Counted from the stretch's first letter, positions 19,661 to 29,676 are shown. The stretch: 64,000 nt of DNA from Prorocentrum cordatum (GCA_963575745.1 CAUYUJ010016156.1:32501-96500); one strand, 5' to 3'. Notes: generated from the sequence alone by a model not told the origin. Made by a program: numbers and translations.

Positions 19661-20010
19661 TGAGTCTAGGACATCCTCGGAATCTGGGCCCTCTGGGAGT
19701 TTGGAAATCAGCGCCTCGCCATAGACATCCTCAGAGTCTGCTTTGACACCAGACAAGTCTGACCACCAAAACACGCAAACCGCTTGAGATATCATCGAAA
19801 TCTGGCCCCCCTGGGGTGCGAAAGCCAGCGCCTCGCCCGAGACATCCTCAGAAGCTGCTCCGACAACGAAGGATGTTCGCTGCCAGAACAAGCAAACCGC
19901 CTGAGACAACCCCGCCATGTGGGCGCGAACGCAGGCCGTGCAATACCCATGGCGGCCCCCCCTTAGGAGTGCTAAAACCAGCAAGCCGCTCGAGACATCC
20001 TCATCATCTG
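19661..20010. repeat. Second block of the 142-bp family units
   Basis: GCAAACCGC(C/T)TGAGA, GCGCCTCGCC(C/A), AACGAAGGATGTTCGCTGCC and GTGCTAAAACCAGCAAGCCGC repeat the words of the 17.9-18.9 kb array. Probably a segmental duplicate of its end. Confidence 0.75.
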
Positions 20011-20042
20011 CTCATCGTCATCATCATCATCACCATCATCAG

Positions 20043-20093
<51 letters not shown>

Positions 20094-20310
20094 GGTCACC
20101 ATCAGCATCATCATCATCATCATCAGCATCATCATCATCATCATCAGTATCATCATCATGATCATCAGCGTCAGCATCACCATCATCATCACCATCACCA
20201 TCATCGTCATCATCATCACGATCATCAGCATCATCATCATCAGCATCATCATCATCATCGTCATCAGCATCATCATTATCATCATCATCATACTCATCCA
20301 TCATGCACCA
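20011..20310. repeat. (CAT)n microsatellite, ~290 bp
   Basis: Imperfect ATCATC repeat with CACC, CAGC and CGTC variants. His-rich, Ile-rich and Asp-rich readings are artefacts. Confidence 0.95.
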
Positions 20311-20446
20311 TCGCCATCATACGCACAGCATGCTCTCACCATACCATGGTCACCAACATGACAAACATCATCGTCTCGTGCAGAGAGGGGAGGGGTTCTC
20401 TTGGTCTGGCGCTGTCGGAGATTAACCAGAACATCATGCTTTTGGT

Positions 20447-20641
20447 ATGGGAAAAAGAATCCCATCCTCTGGATACATGGAAATGTATGAATTACCCTGT
20501 GACGTACCCAACCCTTTTTATACATGTGGCGATTCTACTCAGGACCACTCAATGCTGATTGGCATTCTGAAGGACCCGCTGTGCGCAGAAAGAGCACCCA
20601 ACAATGCTTTCAGAAGAGCGCAGCAAGAACATCAGTGGTGA
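20447..20641 (+). CDS. Possible short exon or small ORF
   Basis: Open reading of 64 codons with balanced composition, including YMEMYELPCDVPNPFYTC, GDSTQDHSMLIGILKDP and CAERAPNNAFRRAQQEH. It ends where the 103-bp array begins. No family recognised, no splice sites or start context that decide it; it could be chance. Confidence 0.25.
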   Translation: MGKRIPSSGYMEMYELPCDVPNPFYTCGDSTQDHSMLIGILKDPLCAERAPNNAFRRAQQEHQW

Positions 20642-22075
20642 TCCGCGTATGACGTACCTCCGCTGGGCTTCCCAGGAGCCCACGAAAGTGGCGACAATTG
20701 CACACATCGCAAGCCCCCCCAGGGGGCGGCGAGGTCCACAATTGCGCAGATCGCAAGCCCCCCAGGGGGCGGCGAGGTACCGAGGTGATCCGCGTGGGAC
20801 CCACCTGAGCCCACGAACGTGGCGAGAGTTGCGCAGATCGCAAGCCCCCAGGGGCGCGGCGAGGTGACAAGGTGATCCGCGTGGGACACACCTCCGCTGG
20901 GCCTCCCAGGAGCCCACTAAAGTGGCGACAATTGCGCAGATCGCAAGCCCCCCCAAAGAGCGGCGAGGTACCGAGGTGAACCGCGTGGGACCCACCTCCG
21001 CTGGGCCTCCCAGGAGCCCACGAAAATGGCGACAATTGCGCAACTCGCAAGCCCCCCAGAGGGCGGCGCGATCCGCGTGGGGCCGACCTCCGCTGGGCCT
21101 CCCAGGAGCCCACAAAACTGGAAACACTTGCGCAGATCGCAAGCCCCCCAAGGGGCGGCGAGGTACCGAGGTGATCCGCGTGGGACCCACCTCCGCTGGG
21201 CCTGCTAGGAACCCACGAAGAGTGGTGACGGTTGCGCAGATCGCAAGCACCCCAGGGGGCGGCGAGGTACCGAGGTGATCCGCCTGGGACCCACCTCCGC
21301 TGGGCCTCCCAGGAGCCCACGAAAGTGGCGACAGTGGCGCAGATCGCAAGCCCCCCAGGAGGCGGCGAGGTACCGAGGTGATCCGCGTGGGACCCACCTC
21401 CGCTGGGCCTCCCAGGAGCCCACGAAAGTGGCGACGGTTTCGCAGATCGCAAGCCCCCCAGGGGGCGGCGAGGTACCGAGGTGATCCGCGTGGGACCCAC
21501 CTCCGCTGGGCCTCCCAGGAGCCCACGAAAGTGGCGACGGTTTCGCAGATCGCAAGCCCCCCAGGGGGCGGCGAACCGAGGTGATCCGCGTGGGACCCAC
21601 CTCCGCTGGGCCTGTTAGGAACCCACGAAAGTGGTGACGGTTGCGCAGGTCGCAAGCCCCCCGGGTGTTGGCGAGGTACCGAGATGATCCGCGTGGGACG
21701 TACCTCTGCTGGGCCTCCCAGGAGCCCACGAAAGTGGCGACGGTTTCGCAGATCGCAAGCCCCCCAAGGGGCGGCGAGGTACCGAGGTAATCCGCGTGGG
21801 ACTCACCTCCGCTGGGCCTCCAAGGAGCCCACGAAACTGGAAACACTTGCGCAGATCGCAAGCCCCCCAAGGGGCGGCGAGGTACCGAGGTGATCCGCGT
21901 GGGACCCACCTCCGCTGGGCCTCCCAGGAGCCCACGAAAGTGGCGACGGTTGCGCAGATCGCAAGCCCCCCAGGGGGCGGCGAGGTACCGAGGCGATCCG
22001 CGTGGGACCCACCTCCGCTGGGCCTGTTAGGAACCCACGAAAGTGGCGACAATTGCGCAGATCGCAGCCCGACGG
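20640..22075. repeat. 103-bp satellite array, about 14-15 units
   Basis: Unit: GATCCGCGTGGGACC, CACCTCCGCTGGGCCTCCC, AGGAGCCCACGAAAGTGGCG, GCGCAGATCGCAAGCCCCC, GGGCGGCGAGGTACCGAGGT. Unit starts near 21278, 21381, 21484, 21584, 21687, 21790, 21893 and 21996, mostly exactly 103 bp apart. The first third has deletions and partial units. Since 103 is not a multiple of three, the long open readings cycle through all frames and are not genes. A diverged, inverted relative is at 28.5-29.3 kb. Confidence 0.95.
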
Positions 22076-22179
22076 CACGAGGGAAGAGGAGAGGGGAACA
22101 CCGGAAACAGGAGAGAAGGAGGAGGGGGGGAGAGGGGAGGAGAAGGAAGGAAGGACGGGGCGACCACACTGCTCTATTC

Positions 22180-22292
22180 AAAAAGAGTACCCAATACAGG
22201 AGGGTTGGGAAATGTTTTCAAAAATGGTCAGGAAATCGTCCCTTTACAATTCTTGAATATTCCTCCTGTAGATGGACAGGCCCGACTTTTAA
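22180..22292. mobile_element. Family A element, right two thirds
   Basis: Contains ATCGTCCCTTTACAATTCTT, GAATATTCCTCCTGTAGA and GGACAGGCCCGACTT, the conserved right end of the family. The left end is lost. Confidence 0.6.
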
Positions 22293-22413
22293 GACCGCAC
22301 GAACACTCTCGGAAACCCGCGCGGGTGCAGCCCGCCGGCCCTGGACTCCGGCGAGGGCCCCCGGAGGCCGAAGATTGCGAAAAGCCTCCCGTCGCGATTT
22401 TCTCAGACCCAGA

Positions 22414-22594
22414 CTGGGTAGTCGAAGCCAATCTGGCGCCAATCTGGCAGGCCCAATCTGGCAAACGGGGGCAATCTGACGAGGGAGCCAACGCGAATCC
22501 AGTCTGGCGGATAACCCCAATCCTTCAGTTTGGCCAGGCCAGATTGGCCCTTGGGGCCCAATCCAATCTGACAGTTTGGCCTTCGACTACCCAG
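22414..22594. mobile_element. Family B MITE, copy 2 (181 bp)
   Basis: Ends CTGGGTAGTCGAAG and CTTCGACTACCCAG; target duplication CCAGA on both sides. The empty site is visible in the related inverted sequence near 23720-23740 (TCTCAGGCCCAGAGG on the complementary strand). Confidence 0.9.
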
Positions 22595-22724
22595 CCAGAG
22601 ATCCCACGTATTCAATAAATCAAGACGGAGTTTTCTTACGTTTTCTCTCCACTGTCGGCCTCTATAAGGGGGGCCCTCGCCGGACCCCAGGACCATAAAT
22701 CAGCGCCCCACAAACAGGGACTCC

Positions 22725-22847
22725 ACTAACGGGTACTTTGGCCAGTGACCCGGCGAACCCAACCCTTCCCGATGCGGGCAACGCTGCATTGCCAGAAAGA
22801 AGCCTTAAAGTGGCAACTTTCGGCAAAATTGCAAAGTACCCGTTAGT
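22725..22847. mobile_element. Family D short TIR element (one copy)
   Basis: ACTAACGGGTACTTTG at the left and CAAAGTACCCGTTAGT at the right, a perfect 16-bp inverted repeat, 123 bp overall. The right side is followed by a second, shorter AAGTACCCGTTA. Inserted in family C sequence. Confidence 0.75.
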
Positions 22848-22968
22848 AAGTACCCGTTACGGTGCCGTTGAATCAAAAACAACTCAGGATGAAGAACCGG
22901 TCCTGGGGAATGTGTCGAGGCTTCGTGGGGCCGCGTTTTGAACAAATCACGACATCGGATCTCTGGGT

Positions 22969-23347
22969 AACCCGAGGGGGTCTCGGCTCACGCGTAGCCC
23001 ATGAGGTCAGGGCGCGTTCCTCGGAGATCGCCTGACCCTGGTCAATCCAGAGCGGGGCCAGTGAGGCCCTGGAAGGTCTTGGAGGATCCTTCACCCAAGC
23101 CCGGGTCAATGCAACCCCCCTGGCTCTGCAGGATCCTGCAAGGTCCGGCGGGCGCTCTGGCTGACCCCCGTTCCCAGACGTCCTCCGATCTGACTTTTCC
23201 ACTCCGCGGCCCCGGAGGTCCCGCCGACCCCTGCCGTGGGATTTTTGCAGTTCGTCCCGGATCCATGTTTGATGGCCCCTAGACCCGACATCAACGGGCC
23301 CCAGAGGCCGCAATCCAGGAAAAAACGCCGGAGTGAACAAATCAAAT
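22969..23347. other. No gene recognised
   Basis: GC-rich unique-looking sequence between two family C ends. Open readings exist on both strands with no coding signature. Confidence 0.35.
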
Positions 23348-23373
23348 CATCGGATCTCCCCAGAGATCCGATG
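23348..23373. repeat. Two family C ends back to back
   Basis: CATCGGATCTC directly followed by an inverted CAGAGATCCGATG, an 11-bp-arm palindrome that marks the abutting ends of two elements. Confidence 0.6.
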
Positions 23374-23540
23374 TCGGTGGTGGACAAACCTCCCTTTAGT
23401 AAACCTCCCCTTAGTGAAAACGGCCTGGGACCGAAACCGACGGACCTGGACCCGCAAAAATGACGGCTGCGACGCCCCCTCGCGAACCGAAAACGGCCAA
23501 TTCCTTAATCGACGTGTCAGGGTAGGAGGTCTGTCCAACC

Positions 23541-23728
23541 CCGACGATGTCGAGATTTTTTCAATGCGCGGTCCCCCGAAGTCTCGACCCATTCCCCAGG
23601 ACCAGTTCTTCATCCCGCGCCGTTTTTCGACGCTCCCGCGGCCGGGCGAGGGCCCACCTATAGAGGCCGACAGTTGAAAAACAAACCTCCGTCTCTCGAT
23701 TTGTTCCATATGCGTTGGACCTCTGGGC
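23541..23728. mobile_element. Family C element
   Basis: Contains GTCCCCCGAAGTCTCGACCC, ATTCCCCAGGACCAG, GCGAGGGCCCACCTATAG and GTTGGACCTCTGGG. It is followed to 23870 by the extended segment shared in inverted orientation with 22.29-22.41 kb. Confidence 0.7.
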
Positions 23729-23839
23729 CTGAGAAAATCGCGGCGGGAGGATTTTCACAATTTTCGGCCTCCGGGGCCCTCGCTGGAGTCCAGGGCCGGC
23801 GGGATGCACCCGCGCGGGCTTCCGAGAGCGTCCGTGTGG

Positions 23840-24020
23840 CCTTTGGCCCCGAGCGACGCTTTCCAACAGCTCCCCGGAGGCCGGAGTCGCTGCTGCCGCC
23901 GTCGTCCCTGCCGAGGGCCGCCGCCGCCTCGGCGATCATCCGCCGCAGCCGCAGCATCTCGGCCGACAGCCCGGCCAGCTCCAGCTGCTTCTGGACCTGG
24001 AGGCTGCAGCGCACAACATA
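23840..24020 (-). CDS. Possible coiled-coil exon between two family C elements
   Basis: Encodes CSLQVQKQLELAGLSAEM, LRLRRMIAEAAAALGRDD and GGSSDSGLRGAVGKRRSG. The heptad-like Leu/Ala pattern and the balanced composition look coding. It is bounded on both sides by family C repeats, so it resembles an exon between repeat-filled introns. No neighbouring exons could be tied to it. Confidence 0.4.
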
Positions 24021-24201
24021 CCCAGAGATCCAACGCATTGAAAAAATCAAGACAGAGGTTTATTTCAATTTTCGGCCTATAGGGGCCCTCGCTGGGCCCG
24101 GAACCGTCAAAAACGACCGAGGATCAAAAACCGGTCCTGGGGAATGTGTTGAGACTTCGGGGGACCGCAAATTGAAAAATTCACGACATCGGATCTCTGG
24201 G
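24021..24201. mobile_element. Family C element, complete copy (181 bp)
   Basis: Ends CCCAGAGATCC and GGATCTCTGGG. The interior reads CAAGACAGAGGTTT, TTTCGGCCTATAGGGGCCC, CCGTCAAAAACGACCGAGG and GGTCCTGGGGAATGTG. No clear target duplication. Confidence 0.8.
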
Positions 24202-25160
24202 TAACGGCACGGCGCCTGCTCTGGACGGGGTGTTCATCAGCGGGGGGGGGATTGACCTCCTGACGGCGCTTGCACATCCCCCCCCCTCCTCCCCCTCCTC
24301 CCCCTCCTCCCGTCCCGACAGCACGTGCACCCCCCCCCCCCTCGCCCTTGGATTCAAGGACGGGAGCGACTGTTGTCCCATCCAGAGTATGCACGGTGCC
24401 ATGCTTGGACTCCCTCATGACAACCTACCAGACCACCCCAACCCAACCCGAAGGCCCGAATTTCGGGTTCGGGAAAGGGTACGGGTTCCATCCGTGCTTT
24501 TGTTTCAGTGGTCCACGCCCCACCCCCGCCCCCCCTGGGAAGGGAGGGCAGATTGAAGTCTTCGGCTTGGCCTGGGGTGGTCTGGTGGTGGTGCCTCCAG
24601 GCCCGGCTCAAGCCGCGGCACGGTGCATAGGTCGTCGGCCCTGGGGGCAGAAAAACGGCTGCACCGTACCATCCTGGGGTCGAGGATCGACGGCCCCTCG
24701 GTCGGAAGAAGTGGGGAGAAACAGGAAGGAGGGCGTTGGAAGAGAGCTGGGCTTCCTCCCGCCCCCTGAAGAGGAAGGATGAGGCGAAACCACTGGATCC
24801 TTGAAGTAGGAAGGCGACTAAAATAGACTGGAACCTGGAAATGAAAAATCTGAGGGGCAACGATAGGGGGAGACTGGCATAGGGGGCGCTGCATTGAACC
24901 AGAATCAGCGATACATCGCCGATAGATCGGCGATAGGCCCACGATCGTCAATCCGCACCTTCCTGGGCAGGTTGGGGCTATCAGGCCCCTACCGGCGATC
25001 CTTGGGCGATTGCGTGTCGATGCATCCCCCCCCATGCCGATCCCCCCCGATCGTTGCCCTTGAGAAAATGCCTACTTTCAACAACACGTGTGTAACTACG
25101 CCTCGGGAGAGGCCCCGGCGGCACGGTGCACACCAGGCGCCCGCGGACAACACGTGGCAC
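24202..25160. other. No gene recognised; holds short shared repeats
   Basis: 24802-24843 (TTGAAGTAGGAAGGCG, GACTGGAACCTGGAA) matches 61817-61858. 24895-25035 has palindromic words around CATCGCCGATAGATCGGCGAT. A C/T-rich run sits at 24276-24310. Open readings on both strands are not convincing. Confidence 0.4.
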
Positions 25161-25310
25161 GCACCTCCTCCTCCTCCTTCTCCTCCTCCTCCTCCTCCTC
25201 CTCCTCCTCCTCCTCCTCCCCCGCCTCCTCCTCCTTCCACGCCTCCTCCTCCTCCCCCTCCTCCTCCTCCTCCTCCTCCCCCTCCTCCTCGCTTCCCCTC
25301 CCTTGCGTGG
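25161..25310. repeat. (CTC)n microsatellite
   Basis: About 150 bp of CTC repeats with GC and TT interruptions. Confidence 0.95.
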
Positions 25311-25805
25311 CCCCTGACCACCACGATGCCCCCGGGCCCCTGCGCGAGGGAGCGGCGAAGGGCAGCGGCGACCGCGAACTTTCTCCAGCGGCGGCGAGGC
25401 GGGACAATCCGCTCCAGCGTGGCAGCGATGCAGGGGCACTACAAAGCGAATCGGCCTGCATGCAGGAGGGGGGAGGAGGAAGGGCGGGGCGGCCGCGGGG
25501 GGGGGGGGAGGGTAGGGCGAGCACTCGGATGGGGCGACTGCGAACACAAGAGGGCTCCGAACTCCAGAGAACACAACCGCGCGGGAGAAGAGCCGAGGCC
25601 GCAGCATGCCGACGAAGACCTTCCCAGATCCCCGACGTCGGGTGTTTTCCACAGCTCTCTTCCGCCTCTCAGTGGCCCTGTCTCTTTCCCCCCTACGCGG
25701 CCGCACTGTCCGTCCTCTCCCTGCTCCTGCATGCTGGCCAGCTCGCTTTTCGGTGCCCCCGTTAGGTCAATCGCTGGTGCAGCCATTCTGCCTGACCGCC
25801 GATGG
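25311..25805. other. No gene recognised
   Basis: GC-rich sequence with a G-run near 25500. Open readings in several frames, none with a recognisable motif. Confidence 0.35.
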
Positions 25806-25925
25806 AATAATGTTTTCCACAGCGTCGACCCCCAAAAATCTGGACCCCTTCCCCAGGACCGGTTTCTCATTGACGGCCCTGGGGCCCAGTAAGGGCCCCC
25901 GGACGCCGAAAACAGCGAAAAGCCC
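25806..25925. mobile_element. Family C element, partial
   Basis: GTCGACCCCCAAAAATCTGG, CTTCCCCAGGACCGGTTTCTC and GGGCCCCCGGACGCCGAAAA match the family core; the ends are degraded. Confidence 0.55.
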
Positions 25926-26064
25926 CTTCGTGAGCGTGATATTTTTCGTGACGCGAGAGGGTTACCGCTCCCTTCTTCGATCAGTGGCCTCGAAGATGGC
26001 CTCCAAGGCGCCCAAGTGGACCCCAGGAGAGCCCCAAAGGCTTCCACAATGACCTCAAAATGCT

Positions 26065-26337
26065 CTAAAATGGCCCAAGTAGAGGCTCCAATATTGAGAG
26101 GTCCGCGACGGCATTGATGGTTGACTCCTGAGCCTGCTCATGCTGACCCCGATCTTCGGCTCGACGACTGCCCCCCCTCTTTGCTCCACCGCATGCTTCT
26201 ACACTTACCTGATCAAAGCAACTCGCATGGGCATCGATGGGCTGGTGGGGATACTTTTTTTTGGTCGCGGCCGCGGACGAAAGCGCACAAGGCGTGTTGT
26301 CAGTCCGGGGCGCGGGCCTACAAATTGACAACAGCAA
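26065..26337 (-). CDS. Doubtful 90-codon reading
   Basis: Open reading including KKKYPHQPIDAHASCFDQ and VSVEACGGAKRGGSRRAEDR. Composition is not obviously biased, but no domain, start context or neighbouring exon supports it. Confidence 0.15.
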   Translation of the reverse strand: MLLSICRPAPRTDNTPCALSSAAATKKKYPHQPIDAHASCFDQVSVEACGGAKRGGSRRAEDRGQHEQAQESTINAVADLSILEPLLGPF

Positions 26338-26399
26338 ACTAAAGCCGACAACCTAAACAGCCTAAACGGACTAAGCGGCGCCTCACGTGAGCTGCAAGC

Positions 26400-26654
26400 T
26401 GCACTGAGTGTGGAGGCCAGGGCCAGGGTTTTTGCACGCCTGGTGGGATACGTGGAGCGTCGAAACCTCGGACGATGGTGGATCAAGAATCTTTGAGATC
26501 TGGCGGGTCTGGAGGAAGCACTGGGCGCCGCGTCCTTTCCAGACCGCCTTCGGAAACGCAGGTCTGCCCGACGATGCGGGGAAGCCGCCTGCTACCGGCC
26601 AGCAAGAAAGCCGCGTCGATCCCCCTGACCTCCTGGCATGGTGAACAAACTCAC
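26400..26654. other. Nothing recognised
   Basis: Mixed spacer between a doubtful reading and a partial family C repeat. Confidence 0.3.
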
Positions 26655-26921
26655 GGCGGGAGGTTATTAGCCGTTTTCGGCCTCTGGGGTCCTTGGGCGG
26701 GCTCTGGGCCAATCCAAAAAAAAGTCTCGGCATGAAAAGCCGGTCCCCGGGAAGGGGTCCAGACCTCTGGGGATCCACAACCAGAAGAATTCACGACGTC
26801 AGATGTGCAACAAACCCGCATCGAGGAGTTGTTGGTTGTATCAGGCAACACATGACACATCAACAAACACACACACACACACATGAACCTGGCCAGTTGT
26901 CCGCGCGGACCTGCGAAAGCT
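26655..26921. mobile_element. Partial family C repeat followed by half a family F element
   Basis: TTTTCGGCCTCTGGGGTCC, AAAGCCGGTCCCCGGGAAGG and TTCACGACGTCAGATG belong to family C. At 26890-26921 TTGTCCGCGCGGACCTGCG with AAAGCT is a family F end. An (AC)n run lies between them. Confidence 0.5.
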
Positions 26922-26942
26922 CCCGTAGGTTTTGAGTGCGAT

Positions 26943-27222
26943 CTGGGGGTCTGAACTTCATGGGCCCCGAAAATATCAACCATGAAGGGGGAAAAACAAT
27001 CCGCTAAAAATCGGTGCCTGGACCCCTCCCGGTGTCCAGTTGGTGCAATTTCAATGTTTCACCCTGGGTCCGTGTCTACTGTCCCGAGGCTGGGAAACGG
27101 CCTGCAGATACCGAAACAAGCAACAAACACCTTCTTGCACCCAAACCATCGAACCTGGTTGCCCCTTCCTGTTTGCTGGAACCAATGCTGGGCAACCTCA
27201 GACCCCCAGCCGAATCCAATGT
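26943..27222. repeat. ~280-bp dispersed repeat shared with 36.43-36.73 kb
   Basis: Both copies run through GGGTCTGAACT, a GGTGCAATT block, TTCCTG(C/T)...GCTGGAA or GGCCGGAA and CACCTCAGA/CAACCTCAGA, ending near CAGCCGA(C/A)TCC. Same order and spacing, strongly diverged. Function unknown. Confidence 0.55.
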
Positions 27223-27329
27223 TTGGCGCCCACCCAGAACGCGAGGCGACGAGATTTGCGGCAGCGGAATTACGTTGTATCTTCGGGGGGGCCGGGGCCT
27301 TCTCTGTCCTATCGCGCCAACTATCCGTG

Positions 27330-27430
27330 CCGAAGCCGCGTCGAATCCATGTCGAACAAATCGTGTCTGCGTCGAATCGACGTCGAATCCACGTCGGATC
27401 CGTGGTGTGTCGAATCCACGTCGGACCCGC
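27330..27430. repeat. CGTCGAATCCACGTCG minisatellite
   Basis: Irregular tandem CGTCGAATC(C/G) words, about six copies. Confidence 0.7.
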
Positions 27431-27547
27431 GCCGGGCACAAGAAAGCACTGCAATTCGCAGGAAAGACAAGGTCCCCTGAAGATGCAACGTAAGCGGAGA
27501 GCTCGCGAGGCCCTTCCCCGGACGGACAGAGCACTGCATATGAATAA

Positions 27548-27688
27548 GCTTTCGGAGGTCCGCGCGGATGTCTTTGATCGGCGCTGCATATCCCCCTCCC
27601 TCGCGCGCAGAACGCACCCGGGGCGGCGCCGGAGGCGCCGCCAGGGGGCCCATCGCCGATCCAAGGAATCCGCGCAGGCCTCCGAAAA
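27548..27688. mobile_element. Family F foldback element, complete copy
   Basis: Left end CTTTCGGAGGTCCGCGCGG and right end CCGCGCAGGCCTCCGAAAA with paired interior (TCTTTGATCGGCGC / GCCGATCCAAGGAAT) and a central palindrome GGCGGCGCCGGAGGCGCCGCC-like (20-bp core). It is the longest foldback of the family. Confidence 0.75.
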
Positions 27689-27818
27689 TGACCGTCTATG
27701 TTTTACTGGCCCTCCTGCGTTGGGTTCTCGCTTTGAATACAACGCTGCGCTCTCCAGTCTTCGGCCTCCGCCACTTCTTGCCTCCTCCTCATCCCCCTAC
27801 TGCCTCCTGCTCAATGCC

Positions 27819-28011
27819 TTAAGTCGGGCGTGTCCCCCGACAGGGGGATTGTCGACGAATGCTAAAAATACCCCAAAAATAATCCCAAAGTAGCTCGACC
27901 ATGGTCTGGGGACTATTTTTTGAGCATTGTTTGACCTCTCTGGGGTATCCTTGGGGTCTTCTTTTACCTTTTCGTCGAACATCCCCCTGTAGGGGGACAC
28001 GCACGACATAA
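27819..28011. mobile_element. Family A MITE with 8-bp target duplication
   Basis: 193 bp. Ends TTAAGTCGGGCGTGTCCCC and GGGGGACACGCACGACATAA; target duplication TCAATGCC / TCCATGCC (one difference). The interior has GGTCTGGGGACTATTTTTTGA. Confidence 0.8.
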
Positions 28012-28019
28012 TCCATGCC

Positions 28020-28190
28020 TCCTGGGAGGAGGAGGAGGAGGAGGAGGAGGAGGAGGAGGAGGAAGAGGAGGAGGAGGAGGAGGAGGGAGAGGAGGAGGAG
28101 GAGGAGGACGAGGAGGAGGAAGAGGAGGAGGAGGAGGAGGAGGAGGGAGGACAAAGACGGGCGTCAGGATTGGAGGACCGGCCCTCCCCA
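28020..28190. repeat. (GAG)n microsatellite plus a shared 45-bp tail
   Basis: (GAG)n to about 28147. It is followed by GACGGGCGTCAGGATTGGAG and GCCCTCCCC, the same tail that follows another (GAG)n block at 30755-30795. The microsatellite and tail were copied together. Confidence 0.8.
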
Positions 28191-28319
28191 GCGGAGCGGG
28201 GGGCGCGCAGACTCTTGCCTTCTGCTGCTCCTCTCCCGCGCCCTGCCTGCGCCGCAGCCCCCGTGGAGACCTCGCGGTTCTCCACGGGGGGCTGCGAGGC
28301 GTGAAACTGTCGCCGGAGT

Positions 28320-29265
28320 GGAGTGACACCTCCTCCTCTTCCTCCTCCTCCTCCTCCTCCTCGTCCTCCTCCTCCTCGTCCTCCTCCTCCTCCTCCTCCT
28401 CGTCCTCCTCCTCCTCGTCCTCCTCCTCCTCCTCCTCGTCCTCCTCCTCCTCGTCCTCGTCCTCCTCCTCCTCCTCCTCCTCCTCCTCCTCCTCCTCCTC
28501 CTCCTCCTCCTAGCCGGGACCTCGCGGCTCCCTGGACGGCAGCGCAGTTCGCAACTATCGCCCCGTTCGTGAGTTCCTGGGAGGTCGCGCGGAGTGGAGT
28601 CGTGCGGGGACCCCGTCGAGACCACGCGGCTCCCTGGGGGGCTGAGAGGTGTGAAACTGTCGACCCTTTCGTGAGCTCCTGGGAGGCCGCGCGGAGTGGA
28701 GTCGTGCAGGGACCCCGTCGAGACCTCGCGGCTCCCTGGGGAGCTGCGAGGTGTGAAACGATCGCCCCTTTCGTGGGCTCCTGGGAGGCCGCGCGGAGTG
28801 GAGTCGTGCAGGGACCCCGTCGAGACCTCGCGGCTCCCTGGGGGGCTGCGAGGTGTGAAACCATCGCCCCTTTCGTGAGCTCCTGGGAGGTCGCGCGGAG
28901 TGGAGTCGTGCGGGGCCCCCGTCGAGGTCTCGCGGCTCCTCCTCCTCCTCCTCCTCCTCCTCCTCCTCATCCTCCTCCTCCTCCTCCTCCTCCTCCTCGT
29001 CCTCGTCCTCCTCCTCCTCCTCGTCCTCCTCCTCCTCCTCCTCCTCCTCCTCCTCCTCCTCCTCCTCCTCCTCCTAGCCGGGACCTCGCGGCTCCCTGGG
29101 GGGCTGCCATTTGCGCAGCTGTCGCCACGATCGCGCACTTCCGGAGAGGTCCGGCGGAGAAGGCAGTCCCGCAGATCCCGTCGGGACCCTCGCGGCTCCC
29201 TGAGGGAGGAGGCTGCGAAGTGCGTCACTGTCGTCACGTTGGTGGGCGCCTGGGAAGGCCAGCGG
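28320..29265. repeat. 102-bp satellite array interrupted by (TCC)n expansions
   Basis: Unit word GGAGTGGAGTCGTGC occurs near 28590, 28693, 28794 and 28896 (period 102). Two long (TCC)n tracts (28330-28512 and 28935-29076) each end in the same register, CTCCTAGCCGGGACCTCGCGG. Diverged units follow to 29265. The reverse complement (CCTCCCAGGAGCCCACGAAA, CGCAGCCCCCCAGGG) matches the 103-bp array at 20.6-22.1 kb. Confidence 0.9.
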
Positions 29266-29400
29266 AGGAGGAGTAGAAGGAGGGGGAAGGAGGACGCTGC
29301 GGTTGAGGAGGAGGAAGAGGACGTAGGAGGGAGGAGGAGGGGAGGAGGAAAGGGAGGAGGAAAGGGAGGAGGGGAGGGGGGACGAGAGAAGAGGGGGAGA
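29266..29400. repeat. (GAG)n-rich tract
   Basis: Purine-rich GGAGGAGG repeats with A and C interruptions. Confidence 0.85.
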
Positions 29401-29409
29401 GGGGCTCAC

Positions 29410-29635
29410 CTCCCGATCGGCTGTCGTCGTCGGCGTCGTCCTGGTCGCCGTCGCCGTCGCCGTGGCCGTTGTCGTCGTCGTCGTCATCGTCATCTCGCAG
29501 AGGTTTATGTTTTTCTGGTTTTCCTGGGAGGTCTTCGTCGTCGTGGTGGTCGTCTTCGGGCTTCCCTGGGAGGTCGTTGTCGTCGTCGTGGGCGTCGTAA
29601 TGGTTGCCGTCGTCGTCGTCATCGTCGCCTCGTCG

Positions 29636-29676
<41 letters not shown>

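Larger units (their letters stand above)
22293..22968. mobile_element. Family C region with nested family B and family D insertions
   Basis: The whole interval is an inverted copy of 23541-23870. Shared parts include CCCGCGCGGGTGCA, CCGGCCCTGGACTCC, GGCGAGGGCC, the GCGATTTTCTCAG junction and GGTCCTGGGGAATG. The left family C end (CCCAGAGATCC) is split by family B at 22414-22594, and the interior is split by family D at 22725-22847. The right end is GGATCTCTGGG at 22957-22967. Confidence 0.75.

Noticed and set aside
20549-21655. Repeat protein of ~34-residue units, resembling a PPR or TPR-like array
   Set aside because: The unit is 103 bp, not a multiple of three, so the reading shifts frame each unit; no helical-repeat consensus is kept.
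27840-28010. Rho-independent terminator-like hairpins at family A ends
   Set aside because: The stems are the inverted ends of a mobile element, and the genome is not bacterial.
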